The position numbers were made by a program, and so were the translations under genes. Below, piece after piece: positions 50,209 through 58,922 of a stretch of DNA of 64,000 nucleotides (position 1 is the stretch's first letter; each line of letters begins with the position of its first letter). The stretch spans positions 5,828,001 to 5,892,000 of the forward strand of contig NZ_CP109592.1 in NCBI RefSeq assembly GCF_036250675.1, written 5' to 3'. The notes beneath the pieces were generated by a model. It was not told the DNA's origin. It saw only the letters and a list, made by a program, of their open reading frames with translations, and did not search any database. This DNA comes from Streptomyces sp. NBC_01689 (lineage in GTDB: Bacteria; Actinomycetota; Actinomycetes; Streptomycetales; Streptomycetaceae).

Positions 50209-51501
50209 ATGAACGATTGGCCCGACGGGTGGGACGACAGCCGCGACAACGGCGGCAACCGTTACGGTCGCGGCAGCGCGGGCGCACAGCCCGAGAGCGC
50301 CCGCGTCATGCGGCAGGTTCGGCGTGGTCCGGCGTCGCCCGGTCCGGGCCCCGGCGCCCCGCCCTACGGCGGAGTGCCCCAGCAGCCGGCCTACGGGGAC
50401 GGCGACGGTTACGACAACGGATACGACTCCGGCTACAACACCGGCCAGGTCTACGGATCGCCGAACGGCCCCGGAGGCCCGCAGGGCCCCGGTGGCACCG
50501 GCACCCGGGATCCGCGCCCCGCGCCGAACTGGCGGCGCCGGATCAAGTGGACCGCGATCACGCTGGTCACACTGCTGGTCGTGGTCTCCGTGGGCACGTA
50601 CTTCTGGGCGGACTCCAAGCTCCACCGTGACGTGGACCTCTCGAAGGTCATCGACCGGCCCGAGGCGGGCAAGGGCACGAACTACCTGATCGTCGGCTCC
50701 GACAGCCGCGCCGGCATGTCCGCCGAGGAGAAGAAGAAGCTGCACACCGGGTCCGCCGAGGGCAAGCGCACGGACTCCATGATGATCCTGCACACCGGTG
50801 ACAACGGCTCCACGCTGATATCCCTGCCCCGCGACTCCGACGTCGAGATACCGACCTACAAGGGCTCCGACTCCGGCAAGACGTACCAGGGCACCGGCCG
50901 GCACGTGAAGCTGAACGCCGCGTACGCCGAGGACGGCCCCGAACTCCTCGTGCGGACCGTCGAGTTCAACACCGGTCTGCGCATCGACCACTACACGGAG
51001 ATCGGCTTCGGCGGCTTCGCGAAGATCGTGGACGCGGTCGGCGGTGTCGACATGACCCTCGACAAGGGCTTCAAGGACAAGTACTCCGGCGCCGACTTCA
51101 AGGCCGGCAAGCAGACGCTGAACGGCGAGCAGGCCCTGGCCTTCGTCCGTACCCGGCACGCCTTCGCCGCCTCGGACCTGGAGCGCACCAAGAACCAGCA
51201 GAAGTTCCTGGCCGCCCTGGCCCACCAGGTCGCGACCCCCTCCACGGTCCTGAACCCCTTCACGCTCTACCCGACGATGGGCGCGGGCCTGGACTCGCTG
51301 ACCGTCGACAAGGACATGAGCCTGTGGGACCTCGCGGACATGTTCTGGGCGATGAAGGGTGTCACCGGCGGCGACGGCAAGTCCATGAACATGCCGATCT
51401 CCGGTTCCACGGGCGGCAACCTGGTCTGGGACAAGACCAAGGTCAAGGAGCTGGTCGGCGAGCTGCGCAACGACGACAAGGTGACGGTCTCGGGCAACTG
51501 A
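50209..51501 (+). CDS. LCP family protein, LCP domain only
   Basis: A 430-residue LCP protein. The cytoplasmic N-tail of about 105 residues is Gly/Pro/Tyr-rich with GYDNGYDSGYN repeats. One TM helix (ITLVTLLVVVSVGTYFWA) is followed by the LCP domain (TNYLIVGSDSRAG, LISLPRDSDVEIP, LRIDHYTEIGFGGFAKIVDA, AFVRTRHAFAASDLERTKNQQ). It lacks the LytR_C domain of its neighbours. The ATG at 50209 has no ribosome site, and CACACT ends about eight bases before it, so a leaderless mRNA is likely. Sole plus-strand LCP gene of the locus. Confidence 0.92.
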   Translation: MNDWPDGWDDSRDNGGNRYGRGSAGAQPESARVMRQVRRGPASPGPGPGAPPYGGVPQQPAYGDGDGYDNGYDSGYNTGQVYGSPNGPGGPQGPGGTGTRDPRPAPNWRRRIKWTAITLVTLLVVVSVGTYFWADSKLHRDVDLSKVIDRPEAGKGTNYLIVGSDSRAGMSAEEKKKLHTGSAEGKRTDSMMILHTGDNGSTLISLPRDSDVEIPTYKGSDSGKTYQGTGRHVKLNAAYAEDGPELLVRTVEFNTGLRIDHYTEIGFGGFAKIVDAVGGVDMTLDKGFKDKYSGADFKAGKQTLNGEQALAFVRTRHAFAASDLERTKNQQKFLAALAHQVATPSTVLNPFTLYPTMGAGLDSLTVDKDMSLWDLADMFWAMKGVTGGDGKSMNMPISGSTGGNLVWDKTKVKELVGELRNDDKVTVSGN

Positions 51502-51548
51502 GAACCCCGACACCCCACCCGTAGGACGGGACGTACGGCAGGACGTAC

Positions 51549-51587
51549 GGCAGGGCCCCGCCGAGCACCTCGGCGGGGCCCTGCCGC
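51549..51587. terminator. Strong bidirectional terminator between convergent LCP genes
   Basis: An 18-bp perfect stem (51549-51566 with 51570-51587) closes on a CAC loop between the LCP genes ending at 51501 and 51618. Confidence 0.9.
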
Positions 51588-51617
51588 GTGCCCGGACACG
51601 ACTCCCCGCGGCACGCC

Positions 51618-53138
51618 TCAGCGGCACAGCACCTCGTCGCCGGTCACCACGGACGACGACTCCTGCTGGGGCGGAGCGTCCACCCGTACCCGCCTGACCT
51701 CCTTGAAGTCCGCTCCCGCGAGCACCTTCAGCACCGGCCCCTGCCCGGCGGCCGCGCGCAGCTCACTGCCGGGCAGCGCCGCGGCCAGGGAACGCGCGGA
51801 ACGGTCCCAGCGCGGGTCGTACGTGATGACGGTGTGCTTCAGGCCCGTCTCGCGCGCCACGGCCGGCCGTCCCGTCGTACGGAACCCGCTGGCGGCGAGC
51901 GCGCCGTCCACCCGCCGGCCGAGGCCCTCCGTGGACGTCGCGTTCTCCACCTGGACCTGGATCAGCTGCGGGGCCACCTCGACCCGGGCGACCGGGTCGG
52001 CCACCGGCTGGTGCGGCGGGGCGAGCGGCCTGTCGTCGCGCAGTGCCCGGAAGAGCTCGGCGGCCTTCGGCCCGTCCCACTTCAGCGTCGAGCCGATGCC
52101 CTTGACGGCGTAGCCCATCTGCCCGATCGGCACGGTCGTGAACTCGGAGGAGGAGGGGGAGAAGTTGCGCATCGCCCGGCCGAGGTCCAGCAGCTCGTCC
52201 GTGCCGAAGCCCTTGTCCGCGCGGACCGAGCCGAGCACGGCCCGGGTGACGTCACGGAACCTCATCGGGTTCAGCAGCACCCCGGAGGAGGTGGCCCGGC
52301 CGATCAGCGCCGCCAGGAACCGCTGCTGGCGCTGCATCCTGCCGAGATCGGAGGCGCCGTCGACGTGCCGGGAGCGCACGTACTGCAGCGCCTGCCCGCC
52401 GTTCAGCTTGTGCGGGCCGGCCGTCAGGTCGAGTCCGGTGTACGCGTCCTTCAGGGGCCGCGTGGTGCAGATGTCGACGCCGCCGAGCACGTCCACGGTC
52501 TTCATGAAGCTGGTGAAGTCGACCTCCAGATAGTGGTCGATCTTCAGGTGGGTCATGCTCTCGACGGTGCGCACGGTCAGCTGCGGCCCGCCCTCCGCGT
52601 ACGCCGCGTTGAGCTTGATCGGATGCGGGCCGTGCGGGACGCCGGTCACCGGGTCGGTGTGCGCGGGCGCCTCGGCGTACGAGTCGCGGGGCAGGCTGAC
52701 GACGCTGGCGCGCTCCTTGTCCGCCGCGATGTGCACGATCATGACCGTGTCGGTGCAGTGGCACGGTGCGCCGCCCAGGCGGTACTTCCGCCGCTCCTGC
52801 TCCGTGATCCTGTCACGGCCGTCGGTGCCGACCAGCAGGACGTTCATGCCGTGGCCCGCGGCGGGACGGTTCTTCATGTCCTTGAAGGGGTCGACCCGCG
52901 CGATGTCCGCGTCGAGGCTGGTGACCACCGCGTGCCCGATGCCCGCCGAGGCGAGGACCACCACCGACAGCGTGGTGACGACCCGCATGGCCCAGCGCGG
53001 CCGCCTCCTCCGTACGGCGGGCCGCGCCGCGGGCCGCCGGGTACGGGACGGCTGCGGGCGGCCCTGGAGCGGGGGACGCCGGGGACGCGTGGGGTCGGGA
53101 GCGTGGGGCGGGGCGGCGGAGCGGGGCGACGTGGGCAA
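51618..53138 (-). CDS. LCP family protein with LytR_C domain
   Basis: A 506-residue LCP protein. A basic N-tail of about 50 residues leads to the TM helix (VVTTLSVVVLASAGIGHAV). The LCP domain carries MNVLLVGTDGRD, ASVVSLPRDSYAEAP, LKIDHYLEVDFTSFMKTVDV and YVRSRHVDGASDLGRMQRQQ. The LytR_C part (about 385-480) begins LIQVQVENATSTEGL. A TTG at 53138 is chosen: a perfect GGAGGTG lies six bases upstream, while a GTG at 53147 sits directly on that site and an ATG at 52988 would delete the N-tail. It is divergent from the glycosyltransferase gene. Confidence 0.88.
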   Translation of the reverse strand: MPTSPRSAAPPHAPDPTRPRRPPLQGRPQPSRTRRPAARPAVRRRRPRWAMRVVTTLSVVVLASAGIGHAVVTSLDADIARVDPFKDMKNRPAAGHGMNVLLVGTDGRDRITEQERRKYRLGGAPCHCTDTVMIVHIAADKERASVVSLPRDSYAEAPAHTDPVTGVPHGPHPIKLNAAYAEGGPQLTVRTVESMTHLKIDHYLEVDFTSFMKTVDVLGGVDICTTRPLKDAYTGLDLTAGPHKLNGGQALQYVRSRHVDGASDLGRMQRQQRFLAALIGRATSSGVLLNPMRFRDVTRAVLGSVRADKGFGTDELLDLGRAMRNFSPSSSEFTTVPIGQMGYAVKGIGSTLKWDGPKAAELFRALRDDRPLAPPHQPVADPVARVEVAPQLIQVQVENATSTEGLGRRVDGALAASGFRTTGRPAVARETGLKHTVITYDPRWDRSARSLAAALPGSELRAAAGQGPVLKVLAGADFKEVRRVRVDAPPQQESSSVVTGDEVLCR

Positions 53139-53250
53139 GGGGGACACCTCCGCGAGGCTGGGCGTGGGGATGCGTGAGCACGGTAGGCAGATACGATCTG
53201 CTGCCCGGCCCGTAGACAGGGCGGCGCGCGCCCGTGTCCCCCATTCGCGG

Positions 53251-53267
53251 TAACGTGACGTCCGATG
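53251..53267 (+). promoter_or_regulatory. Probable leaderless start of the glycosyltransferase gene
   Basis: TAACGT at 53251-53256 ends eight bases before the ATG at 53265, where no ribosome site exists. Transcription would start at or next to the start codon. Confidence 0.4.
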
Positions 53268-54299
53268 AGCGAGAAGTCTGGCGTGCAGCCCCCCGCCGTA
53301 TCCGTGATCATGCCCGTCCTCAACGAGGAGAGGCACCTGCGCGGAGCCGTCCAAGCGATCCTGGCGCAGGAGTACGACGGCGAGATGGAGGTGGTGATCG
53401 CCATCGGCCCGTCCACGGACCGTACGGACGAGATCGCGGCCGGACTCGTCGCCGAGGACCCGCGCGTTCACACCGTGCCGAACCCGACCGGCCGCACCCC
53501 CGCCGCGCTCAACGCGGCGATCAAGGCGTCCCGGCACCCCGTCGTCGTCCGCGTCGACGGGCACGGCATGCTCTCGCCGAACTACATCGCCACCGCCGTC
53601 CGCCTCCTGGAGAAGACCGGCGCGCAGAACGTCGGCGGCATCATGCACGCCGAGGGCGAGAACGACTGGGAGCACGCCGTCGCCGCCGCGATGACCTCGA
53701 AGATCGGCGTGGGCAACGCGGCCTTCCACACGGGCGGGGAGGCCGGCCCGGCGGAGACCGTGTACCTCGGCGTCTTCCGCCGCGAGGCGCTGGAGCGGCA
53801 GGGCGGCTACAACGAGGAGTTCATCCGCGCCCAGGACTGGGAGCTGAACTTCCGGATCCGGGAGGCGGGCGGCCTCATCTGGTTCTCGCCCGAGCTGAAG
53901 GTGTCGTACCGGCCACGGCCCTCCGTCAGGGCCCTCGCCAAGCAGTACAAGGACTACGGACGGTGGCGTCACGTCGTCGCCCGCTACCACGAGGGCTCCA
54001 TCAACCTGCGCTACCTGGCCCCGCCGGTCGCGGTGTGCGCGATCGCGGCGGGCCTCGTGGTGGGCGCCGCGCTCACGCCCTGGGGCTTCCTGATCCCCGG
54101 CGGCTACCTCGCGGCGATAGCCGCCGGTTCGCTGCCCGCGGGCAAGGGGCTGCCGGCCGGGGCCCGCCTGCGGATCCCCGTGGCCCTCGCCACCATGCAC
54201 ATGTCCTGGGGCTTCGGCTTCCTGACCAGCCCGCGCGCGCTGGCCCGCAAGGTGATCGCCTCCCGCCGCCCCGCGGTGCGGGAACCCGCCGCTTCCTGA
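53265..54299 (+). CDS. Family 2 glycosyltransferase
   Basis: A 344-residue membrane-associated GT-A enzyme. The nucleotide-sugar domain covers about 1-240, with VSVIMPVLNEERHL, the DGHG motif (VVVRVDGHGMLSPN) in place of DxD, the ETVYLGVFRREA acceptor loop and the AQDWELNFRIREAGG motif (ED/Q-x-x-RW-like region further on as KQYKDYGRWR). Two hydrophobic segments at about 245-290 anchor it. This type is often found in polysaccharide or succinoglycan synthesis (ExoA-like). Its place among LCP genes suggests a wall or capsule polymer. Confidence 0.88.
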   Translation: MSEKSGVQPPAVSVIMPVLNEERHLRGAVQAILAQEYDGEMEVVIAIGPSTDRTDEIAAGLVAEDPRVHTVPNPTGRTPAALNAAIKASRHPVVVRVDGHGMLSPNYIATAVRLLEKTGAQNVGGIMHAEGENDWEHAVAAAMTSKIGVGNAAFHTGGEAGPAETVYLGVFRREALERQGGYNEEFIRAQDWELNFRIREAGGLIWFSPELKVSYRPRPSVRALAKQYKDYGRWRHVVARYHEGSINLRYLAPPVAVCAIAAGLVVGAALTPWGFLIPGGYLAAIAAGSLPAGKGLPAGARLRIPVALATMHMSWGFGFLTSPRALARKVIASRRPAVREPAAS

Positions 54300-54304
54300 G
54301 ACGA

Positions 54305-54338
54305 GGGCCCGGCGGCACGGGTACGCGCCGCCGGGCCC
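54305..54338. terminator. Terminator between glycosyltransferase and LCP genes
   Basis: A 12-bp perfect stem (54305-54316 with 54327-54338) with a 10-base loop separates the convergent genes. Confidence 0.75.
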
Positions 54339-54405
54339 CACTCGTCCCGCTGCCGCCGCGGGTCCGCCCCGTCCGCACGGACGTGCGGCGGACCCGTCGG
54401 GTCAG

Positions 54406-56151
54406 CTACGAGGCACACTTCACCTTGTCCGCCGTGGACTTGTCCACGTCCGGTGCCTTCGTCGCCGCCGTCAGCGGCTCTCCCGCGCCCTTGAAGTCCT
54501 TGCCCAGTGTCAGCGTCATCGCGGGCAGCCCCTGGGAGTTGGTCACGCTCTTGCCGGGCTTCAGAGCGGATCCGGACAGCCCCATGATCGCGGCCAGCCT
54601 GCGTGCCTGAGGCGCCTGGTCGGGTGCGTACTCCAGTGTGGTCCTGCTCAGTTGCGCGGGCGCGTTGCCGGCGTTCTCGGACTTCTGCACACCCTCGGAG
54701 TTCTGAAGCCAGGCGAGGGTCAACTGCGCGGAGCCGCCGGCGGCCCCGCCGTTGAGGATCCGCACCCGCACCTCGGAAGCCGCGGACTTGGTGCCCTTGA
54801 GGCGTGCGGCCTGGGCGTCCTTCGCCGCCTTCTCCTTCTTTTTCACCTCGGTGAAGGAGACGTCGTCCTTGATCGCGCCGAAGACGGCGGGGGCCGCGGC
54901 CGGATTGACGATGACCGTCTTGTGGTATTTGCCGTCGGCCGGGTTGTCGAGCACCGGTACCGTCATGAAGCTGATGTTCTTCGTCGGCACCTTCTTCAGC
55001 TCCAGGGCCACGTCCTTGAGCGTGCTGACCTTTCCTATGCCGGTGTCCACCGTGAGTGCCTTGGTGGCGGCCTCGGCCAGGCTGATCAGCTTGGACGGGT
55101 TGGTGAGGGTGTCGCTGGAGCTCATCTTGCGCATGAGGGAGCCCAGGAACTGCTGCTGCACCTTGATGCGGTCCAGGTCGCCCTCGTTGCCCCAGCTGTG
55201 GCGGGTGCGGACGAACGCGAGCGCCTGCTCGCCCTCGACCTTGCTCTCGCCCGCGGGCAGTTTGAGGTGCGAGTCCTTGTCGTCGACGGGGTGCGCGAGA
55301 CAGACGTCGACGCCGTCCACGGCCGTCGTCAGTGTCTTGACCGCATTGAAGTCCGCCATCATGAAGTGGTCCACCGAGATGCCGGTGAGCTCCTTCACCG
55401 TGCGCATCGTGCAGCCCGGGTCGCGGCCGTCCTGCCCCAGGCTGATGTTGAAGCGGACGTTGTCGGTGCCGGGGATGACCTTCGTGCTGCCGTCGGGCTG
55501 CTTGGTAGGGCAGTCGGGGACGTTCGCGATCAGGTCGCGAGGGATGCTCAACGCGGTCGCGTTCGTACGGTCCTTGGAGACGTGCAACAGGATGTTGGTG
55601 TCGGCGTGCCCGACACTGTTCGCGTCGCCGTAGCCCTCGTTGCCCTTGCCGGTGCGCTTGTCGGTGCCGATGATCAGGACGTTGAAGGCCTCGTCCTTGC
55701 TGAAGCCCTGTTTGCCCGCGCTGCCGACGTCCGTCGTCGTGACGTTGCCCTCAAGGTGCTTGAGGTAGAGATATCCCGCCGCCGACGCGGCGACGAGCAC
55801 GAAGGCCATCGAACCGCCGGTCCACAGCAGGACCTTCTTCGCCTTCGACTTCTTGGGCTTCGTCCGGCGACGGCCCGGAGGCGGCTCCGGGGGAGCGCCA
55901 CGTCGTCGGCGCGGCCCGGGCACATCGGTACCGGGAGGTGCCTGGCGGTCCCGCTCCGGCGCCGTGCGCGCCCGCTGTCCCTGCCTCGTCCCGGCTCCTG
56001 TCGGCGCGGGATTGCCGCGCCGTGGTCTCGGAACTCCCGACTGCGGTGCGGAACTGCTCAGTCGCAGTTCGTATTCACCGGTGTTCGGGTTGAGCACCCA
56101 TTGGTCTGCGGGATCGATATTGTCCGCCCGCCCACGGCCTTGCGCGTCCAC
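54406..56151 (-). CDS. LCP family protein with LytR_C domain
   Basis: A 581-residue LCP protein and the closest relative of the pseudogene at 47690-48372. The cytoplasmic N-tail has a conserved head (VDAQGRGRADNIDPADQWV) and a Pro/Arg-rich stretch. The TM helix is near residues 110-128. The LCP domain shows FNVLIIGTDKRTG, ALSIPRDLIANVPDC, GISVDHFMMADFNAVKTL and AFVRTRHSWGNEGDLDRIK. A Lys/Ala-rich coiled segment links it to the LytR_C domain (VRVRILNGGAAGG). The GTG at 56151 is kept because the same start is preserved in the pseudogene; the GGAGG site is 12 bases away. The mature end carries a lone Cys (KCAS). Confidence 0.92.
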   Translation of the reverse strand: MDAQGRGRADNIDPADQWVLNPNTGEYELRLSSSAPQSGVPRPRRGNPAPTGAGTRQGQRARTAPERDRQAPPGTDVPGPRRRRGAPPEPPPGRRRTKPKKSKAKKVLLWTGGSMAFVLVAASAAGYLYLKHLEGNVTTTDVGSAGKQGFSKDEAFNVLIIGTDKRTGKGNEGYGDANSVGHADTNILLHVSKDRTNATALSIPRDLIANVPDCPTKQPDGSTKVIPGTDNVRFNISLGQDGRDPGCTMRTVKELTGISVDHFMMADFNAVKTLTTAVDGVDVCLAHPVDDKDSHLKLPAGESKVEGEQALAFVRTRHSWGNEGDLDRIKVQQQFLGSLMRKMSSSDTLTNPSKLISLAEAATKALTVDTGIGKVSTLKDVALELKKVPTKNISFMTVPVLDNPADGKYHKTVIVNPAAAPAVFGAIKDDVSFTEVKKKEKAAKDAQAARLKGTKSAASEVRVRILNGGAAGGSAQLTLAWLQNSEGVQKSENAGNAPAQLSRTTLEYAPDQAPQARRLAAIMGLSGSALKPGKSVTNSQGLPAMTLTLGKDFKGAGEPLTAATKAPDVDKSTADKVKCAS

Positions 56152-56397
56152 GGTTGTCTGAGTCCTCCGTCGGGGCCACGCGGCGCCCTTCCCCCTCAAG
56201 GCGCTCGGGTCTCTCGGTCAAACAGTGCGCGACCGCCAGGACGGACCTCGAGGCCGGGTGCACCGGATCGCTCACACTATCTGCCCAGTTCAGTGCCGAG
56301 CGACGGCGGTGACAAATTCCACTCGCCTACAACTGGGCAATCCGCCCTATTTCTCAGGGACTTCTTAGCTCAGCAGTTCCCGTCCTTGGCGCACGCT
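56152..56397 (-). promoter_or_regulatory. LCP promoter region (parent of the duplicated copy at 48373)
   Basis: The region between two LCP genes on the minus strand. GATAGT reading 56281-56276 is the likely -10, giving a leader of about 120 bases. The flanking 22 bases are identical to the pseudogene copy, and the upstream GTCGCTCGG block is also shared. The AT-rich stretch 56310-56370 may hold activator sites. Confidence 0.5.
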
Positions 56398-57717
56398 TTA
56401 CCCGCAGGCGTCCTCGGCCGCCGTGTTTCCCCGGAAAGTTGGAGCGGGGGGAGGGGTGCCGACGGGGGAGAGAGCCTGTTCGAGCGGCCACTTCGTGTCG
56501 CCGTCCGACTCCTCTTCGTAGTCGAATGCGGCGTCGTACGCGCCTTCCCCGCGCCCCCCGAACGAGTTCCGCGCGGGAACCGGACGGCCCGTCGCCGCAT
56601 TTCCGTTCTTCCCTCCGGAATCACCGGGAAGGCCACCGGGGGACCCCTTCGGAAGACCCTTGGCGACGGCCACCGGAGTGTCCGAACGCAGCCGCGCGAA
56701 GAGCTGCGCGGCCTCCGGCTCGATGAGTTGGTCGCGATTGGCGTTGTACGCGTACGTCGTCCGGGGCACTGTCAGGAATTGCACCCGTTCCGTGGGAATG
56801 TCGCGCATGCCGCGCACCAGCTCGTACAGGCCGCGCAGGCTGGCGAGATCGGGGTCGGTGGTGAGCGAGGAGGTGGCCGCGTCGAGGACGGGATAGAGCT
56901 TCGTCGGATTCAGCAGGACGTCGTTGCTGCGCACCTTGTTGACGAGCGCGCCCAGGAACCGCTGCTGGCGGTCCATGCGGTCGGTGTCGCTGCCGTTGCC
57001 GATGCTCTTGCGGGCGCGCACGTAGCCGAGGGCCTGTTCGCCGTTGAGCGTCACCTCGCCCGCGGGCAGCCGCAGCTTGGCGTCCTTGTCGTCGATGGGC
57101 TGCTTCAGGCAGACCTGGACGCCGTCCACGGCGTCGACCATGTCCTTGAAGCCGTGGAAGTCGACGACCATGTGGTGGTCGACCCGGATCTCCGTGAGCT
57201 TCTCGACGGTCCGGATCGTGCAGGCCGAACCGCCCACCTCGAACGCGGAGTTGAACATCGCGAAGGCCGGGGAGCTGCGGGTGCCGTCCGGGCGGCGGCA
57301 GTCCGGCAGGTGCACCATCAGGTCGCGGGGGAGCGAGACGGCGGTCGCGCTGTGCCGGTTGGCGGCCAGGTGCAGCAGGATCGTGGTGTCGGACCGCTCG
57401 GTCCCGGAGTCACGGCCGTACTTCCGGTTCCCCTTCCCCGAGCGTGAGTCCGAGCCGATCAGCAGGATGTTCTGCGCGCCCCGCACGAGCGCGGTGGGCC
57501 GTTCCTTCTCGTACCGCGCGAGCTCGGCGGCCGCGTCGTCGTCCGCCGTGATGTTCCCGTTCAGCTTCTCGTACACGGCCCATCCGGCCCCGCTCGCGGC
57601 CAGCACGAAGACGGCGAGCCCCAGGGACGAGTTGCGCAGCCACAGCCGCCGGCGCCGCCGGGCGAGCCCGGCACCGGTGGCCGACGCCCCCGCTCCCGGC
57701 CCTGCGCTGACGGTCAC
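56398..57717 (-). CDS. LCP family protein, LCP domain only
   Basis: A 439-residue LCP protein with a short basic N-tail, TM helix at about 30-48 (SSLGLAVFVLAASGAGWAVY) and LCP domain (QNILLIGSDSRSG, ATAVSLPRDLMVHLPDC, IRVDHHMVVDFHGFKDMVDA, GYVRARKSIGNGSDTDRMDRQQ). The C-terminal 75 residues are Gly/Glu/Asp-rich and end in DACG. The LytR_C domain is absent. The GTG at 57717 has AGGAGG 12 bases upstream. It is followed on the same strand by the LCP gene at 56151. Confidence 0.92.
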   Translation of the reverse strand: MTVSAGPGAGASATGAGLARRRRRLWLRNSSLGLAVFVLAASGAGWAVYEKLNGNITADDDAAAELARYEKERPTALVRGAQNILLIGSDSRSGKGNRKYGRDSGTERSDTTILLHLAANRHSATAVSLPRDLMVHLPDCRRPDGTRSSPAFAMFNSAFEVGGSACTIRTVEKLTEIRVDHHMVVDFHGFKDMVDAVDGVQVCLKQPIDDKDAKLRLPAGEVTLNGEQALGYVRARKSIGNGSDTDRMDRQQRFLGALVNKVRSNDVLLNPTKLYPVLDAATSSLTTDPDLASLRGLYELVRGMRDIPTERVQFLTVPRTTYAYNANRDQLIEPEAAQLFARLRSDTPVAVAKGLPKGSPGGLPGDSGGKNGNAATGRPVPARNSFGGRGEGAYDAAFDYEEESDGDTKWPLEQALSPVGTPPPAPTFRGNTAAEDACG

Positions 57718-58041
57718 GTCGGGAAACCCCCTCCTGGCGTACGGGCCTGTCGCACTGCGGTGTTCCTACGACCATGGCCCGCCCGCCCCCCGAAGACGTC
57801 CCGCTGGTAGCCCGAACGGGCGACACCCCCGCGGGCCCGCACCGGGGGCGCCCTGCCCGGGGCGCGCGGGGAACGGGGTGCTCGGCCGCACGCGGCCGGT
57901 GCGGGGCAGCCGGGCCCGGTCCGCGTACGGCCCGCGGCGCCGGCTCCGCGGCCGGGTTCACGGGTGGCGGCCTTCCCGGGGCGCGGGGAGCGGGGCGCTC
58001 AGCCACCCGCGGCCCTCACGGGAAATCCCCCCGTACCTCTC
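57718..58041. repeat. Intergenic region with two GGGGCGCGGGGA-type repeats
   Basis: Similar segments near 57853-57880 and 57973-58000 share the CCCGGGGCGCG(C)GGGGA core followed by a GCTC motif. They match the form near 49336. These are dispersed Streptomyces intergenic repeats. The upstream part (57718-57770) contains the LCP ribosome site and probable promoter. No gene seen. Confidence 0.55.
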
Positions 58042-58812
58042 CTACTCCCCGGCCGGGCCCCCGCGGACCGTGGTCACCCGCTCGCTCTCCACCCGCTTGG
58101 CAAGCCCCTCCGCGTCGGCCCGCTCCAGATGCCGGCACAGCACCACGGACGCCCCGGTCGACAGCGGCGCGTACAGCCCCGCGCTCAGCCCCTCCCACGT
58201 GTCGTACGGGAGCCCCGACAGAATCCGCGAACCGGGCCCGGTCAGTCCGAGCGCGGGTGCCGCGGACCGGGCCCGCTCGACGACCTCGGACCCGGTGTAC
58301 TCCGCCCCCGCGACGATCAGCGCCGGCTCGTCCGGGTCGACCGGTGCGTACGGTGCGAAGCGGTCCCCCTGGCCGGGCACCTCCACCGCGTAGTCGGCGA
58401 AGCCCTCCGGGGGCTGCGGGAAGCGCCCCCCGAGCGGCCGCAGCGCGAGCGCGACCCGCTCCCCGGAGCAGGCGCGGGCCGCCTCCAGCGTGTCCGGCCC
58501 GCTGACCACGAGGTCGGCCGCGGCGGGATCGCCGCCCACGTCCGCGACCACCCCCACCGACGAACACGCCAGCAGCCACACCGCCGTCTGCCAGTGCGCG
58601 GGCAGCAGCAGCGCCAGCCGGTCGCCGGGTTCGGCGGACAGCTCGCCCTGGAGCAGGTTGGCGGTCTTGGCCACCCAATTGGCGAAGGTGGCCACGGACA
58701 ATTCGACACGTTCACCCGTGGCGTCGTCGTAGAAGGTGACCAGTGGGCGTGCGGGGTCCGCGGCGAGCGCGGATCGCAGCAGGTCGGCAGGGGTGCGATC
58801 GGTGGCGTTCAC
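58042..58812 (-). CDS. TIGR03089-family protein (truncated AMP-binding-like)
   Basis: A 256-residue protein that resembles only the N-terminal part of acyl-CoA synthetase/AMP-binding enzymes (LVTFYDDATGERVELSVATF, ANWVAKTANLL, PGDRLALLLPAHWQTAVWLL). The P-loop and C-terminal catalytic subdomain of adenylating enzymes are absent. This short form is a known actinobacterial family (TIGR03089) of unknown function, so it is not a recent truncation. The GTG at 58812 is the start. It is divergent from the amidase gene. Confidence 0.8.
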   Translation of the reverse strand: MNATDRTPADLLRSALAADPARPLVTFYDDATGERVELSVATFANWVAKTANLLQGELSAEPGDRLALLLPAHWQTAVWLLACSSVGVVADVGGDPAAADLVVSGPDTLEAARACSGERVALALRPLGGRFPQPPEGFADYAVEVPGQGDRFAPYAPVDPDEPALIVAGAEYTGSEVVERARSAAPALGLTGPGSRILSGLPYDTWEGLSAGLYAPLSTGASVVLCRHLERADAEGLAKRVESERVTTVRGGPAGE

Positions 58813-58922
58813 GCGCAGAAGCGTACGCGGGCCCCGCGTGCGGGACGGACCGGCCGTGCCACCGGTTCGGCCGAGCGCGGCAGACTGGCCGTCACCTCAC
58901 CGATGGACAGATATGTACGCCT

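Noticed and set aside
58042..58812. Truncated acyl-CoA synthetase pseudogene
   Set aside because: The short form with intact start and stop is the normal form of the TIGR03089 family.
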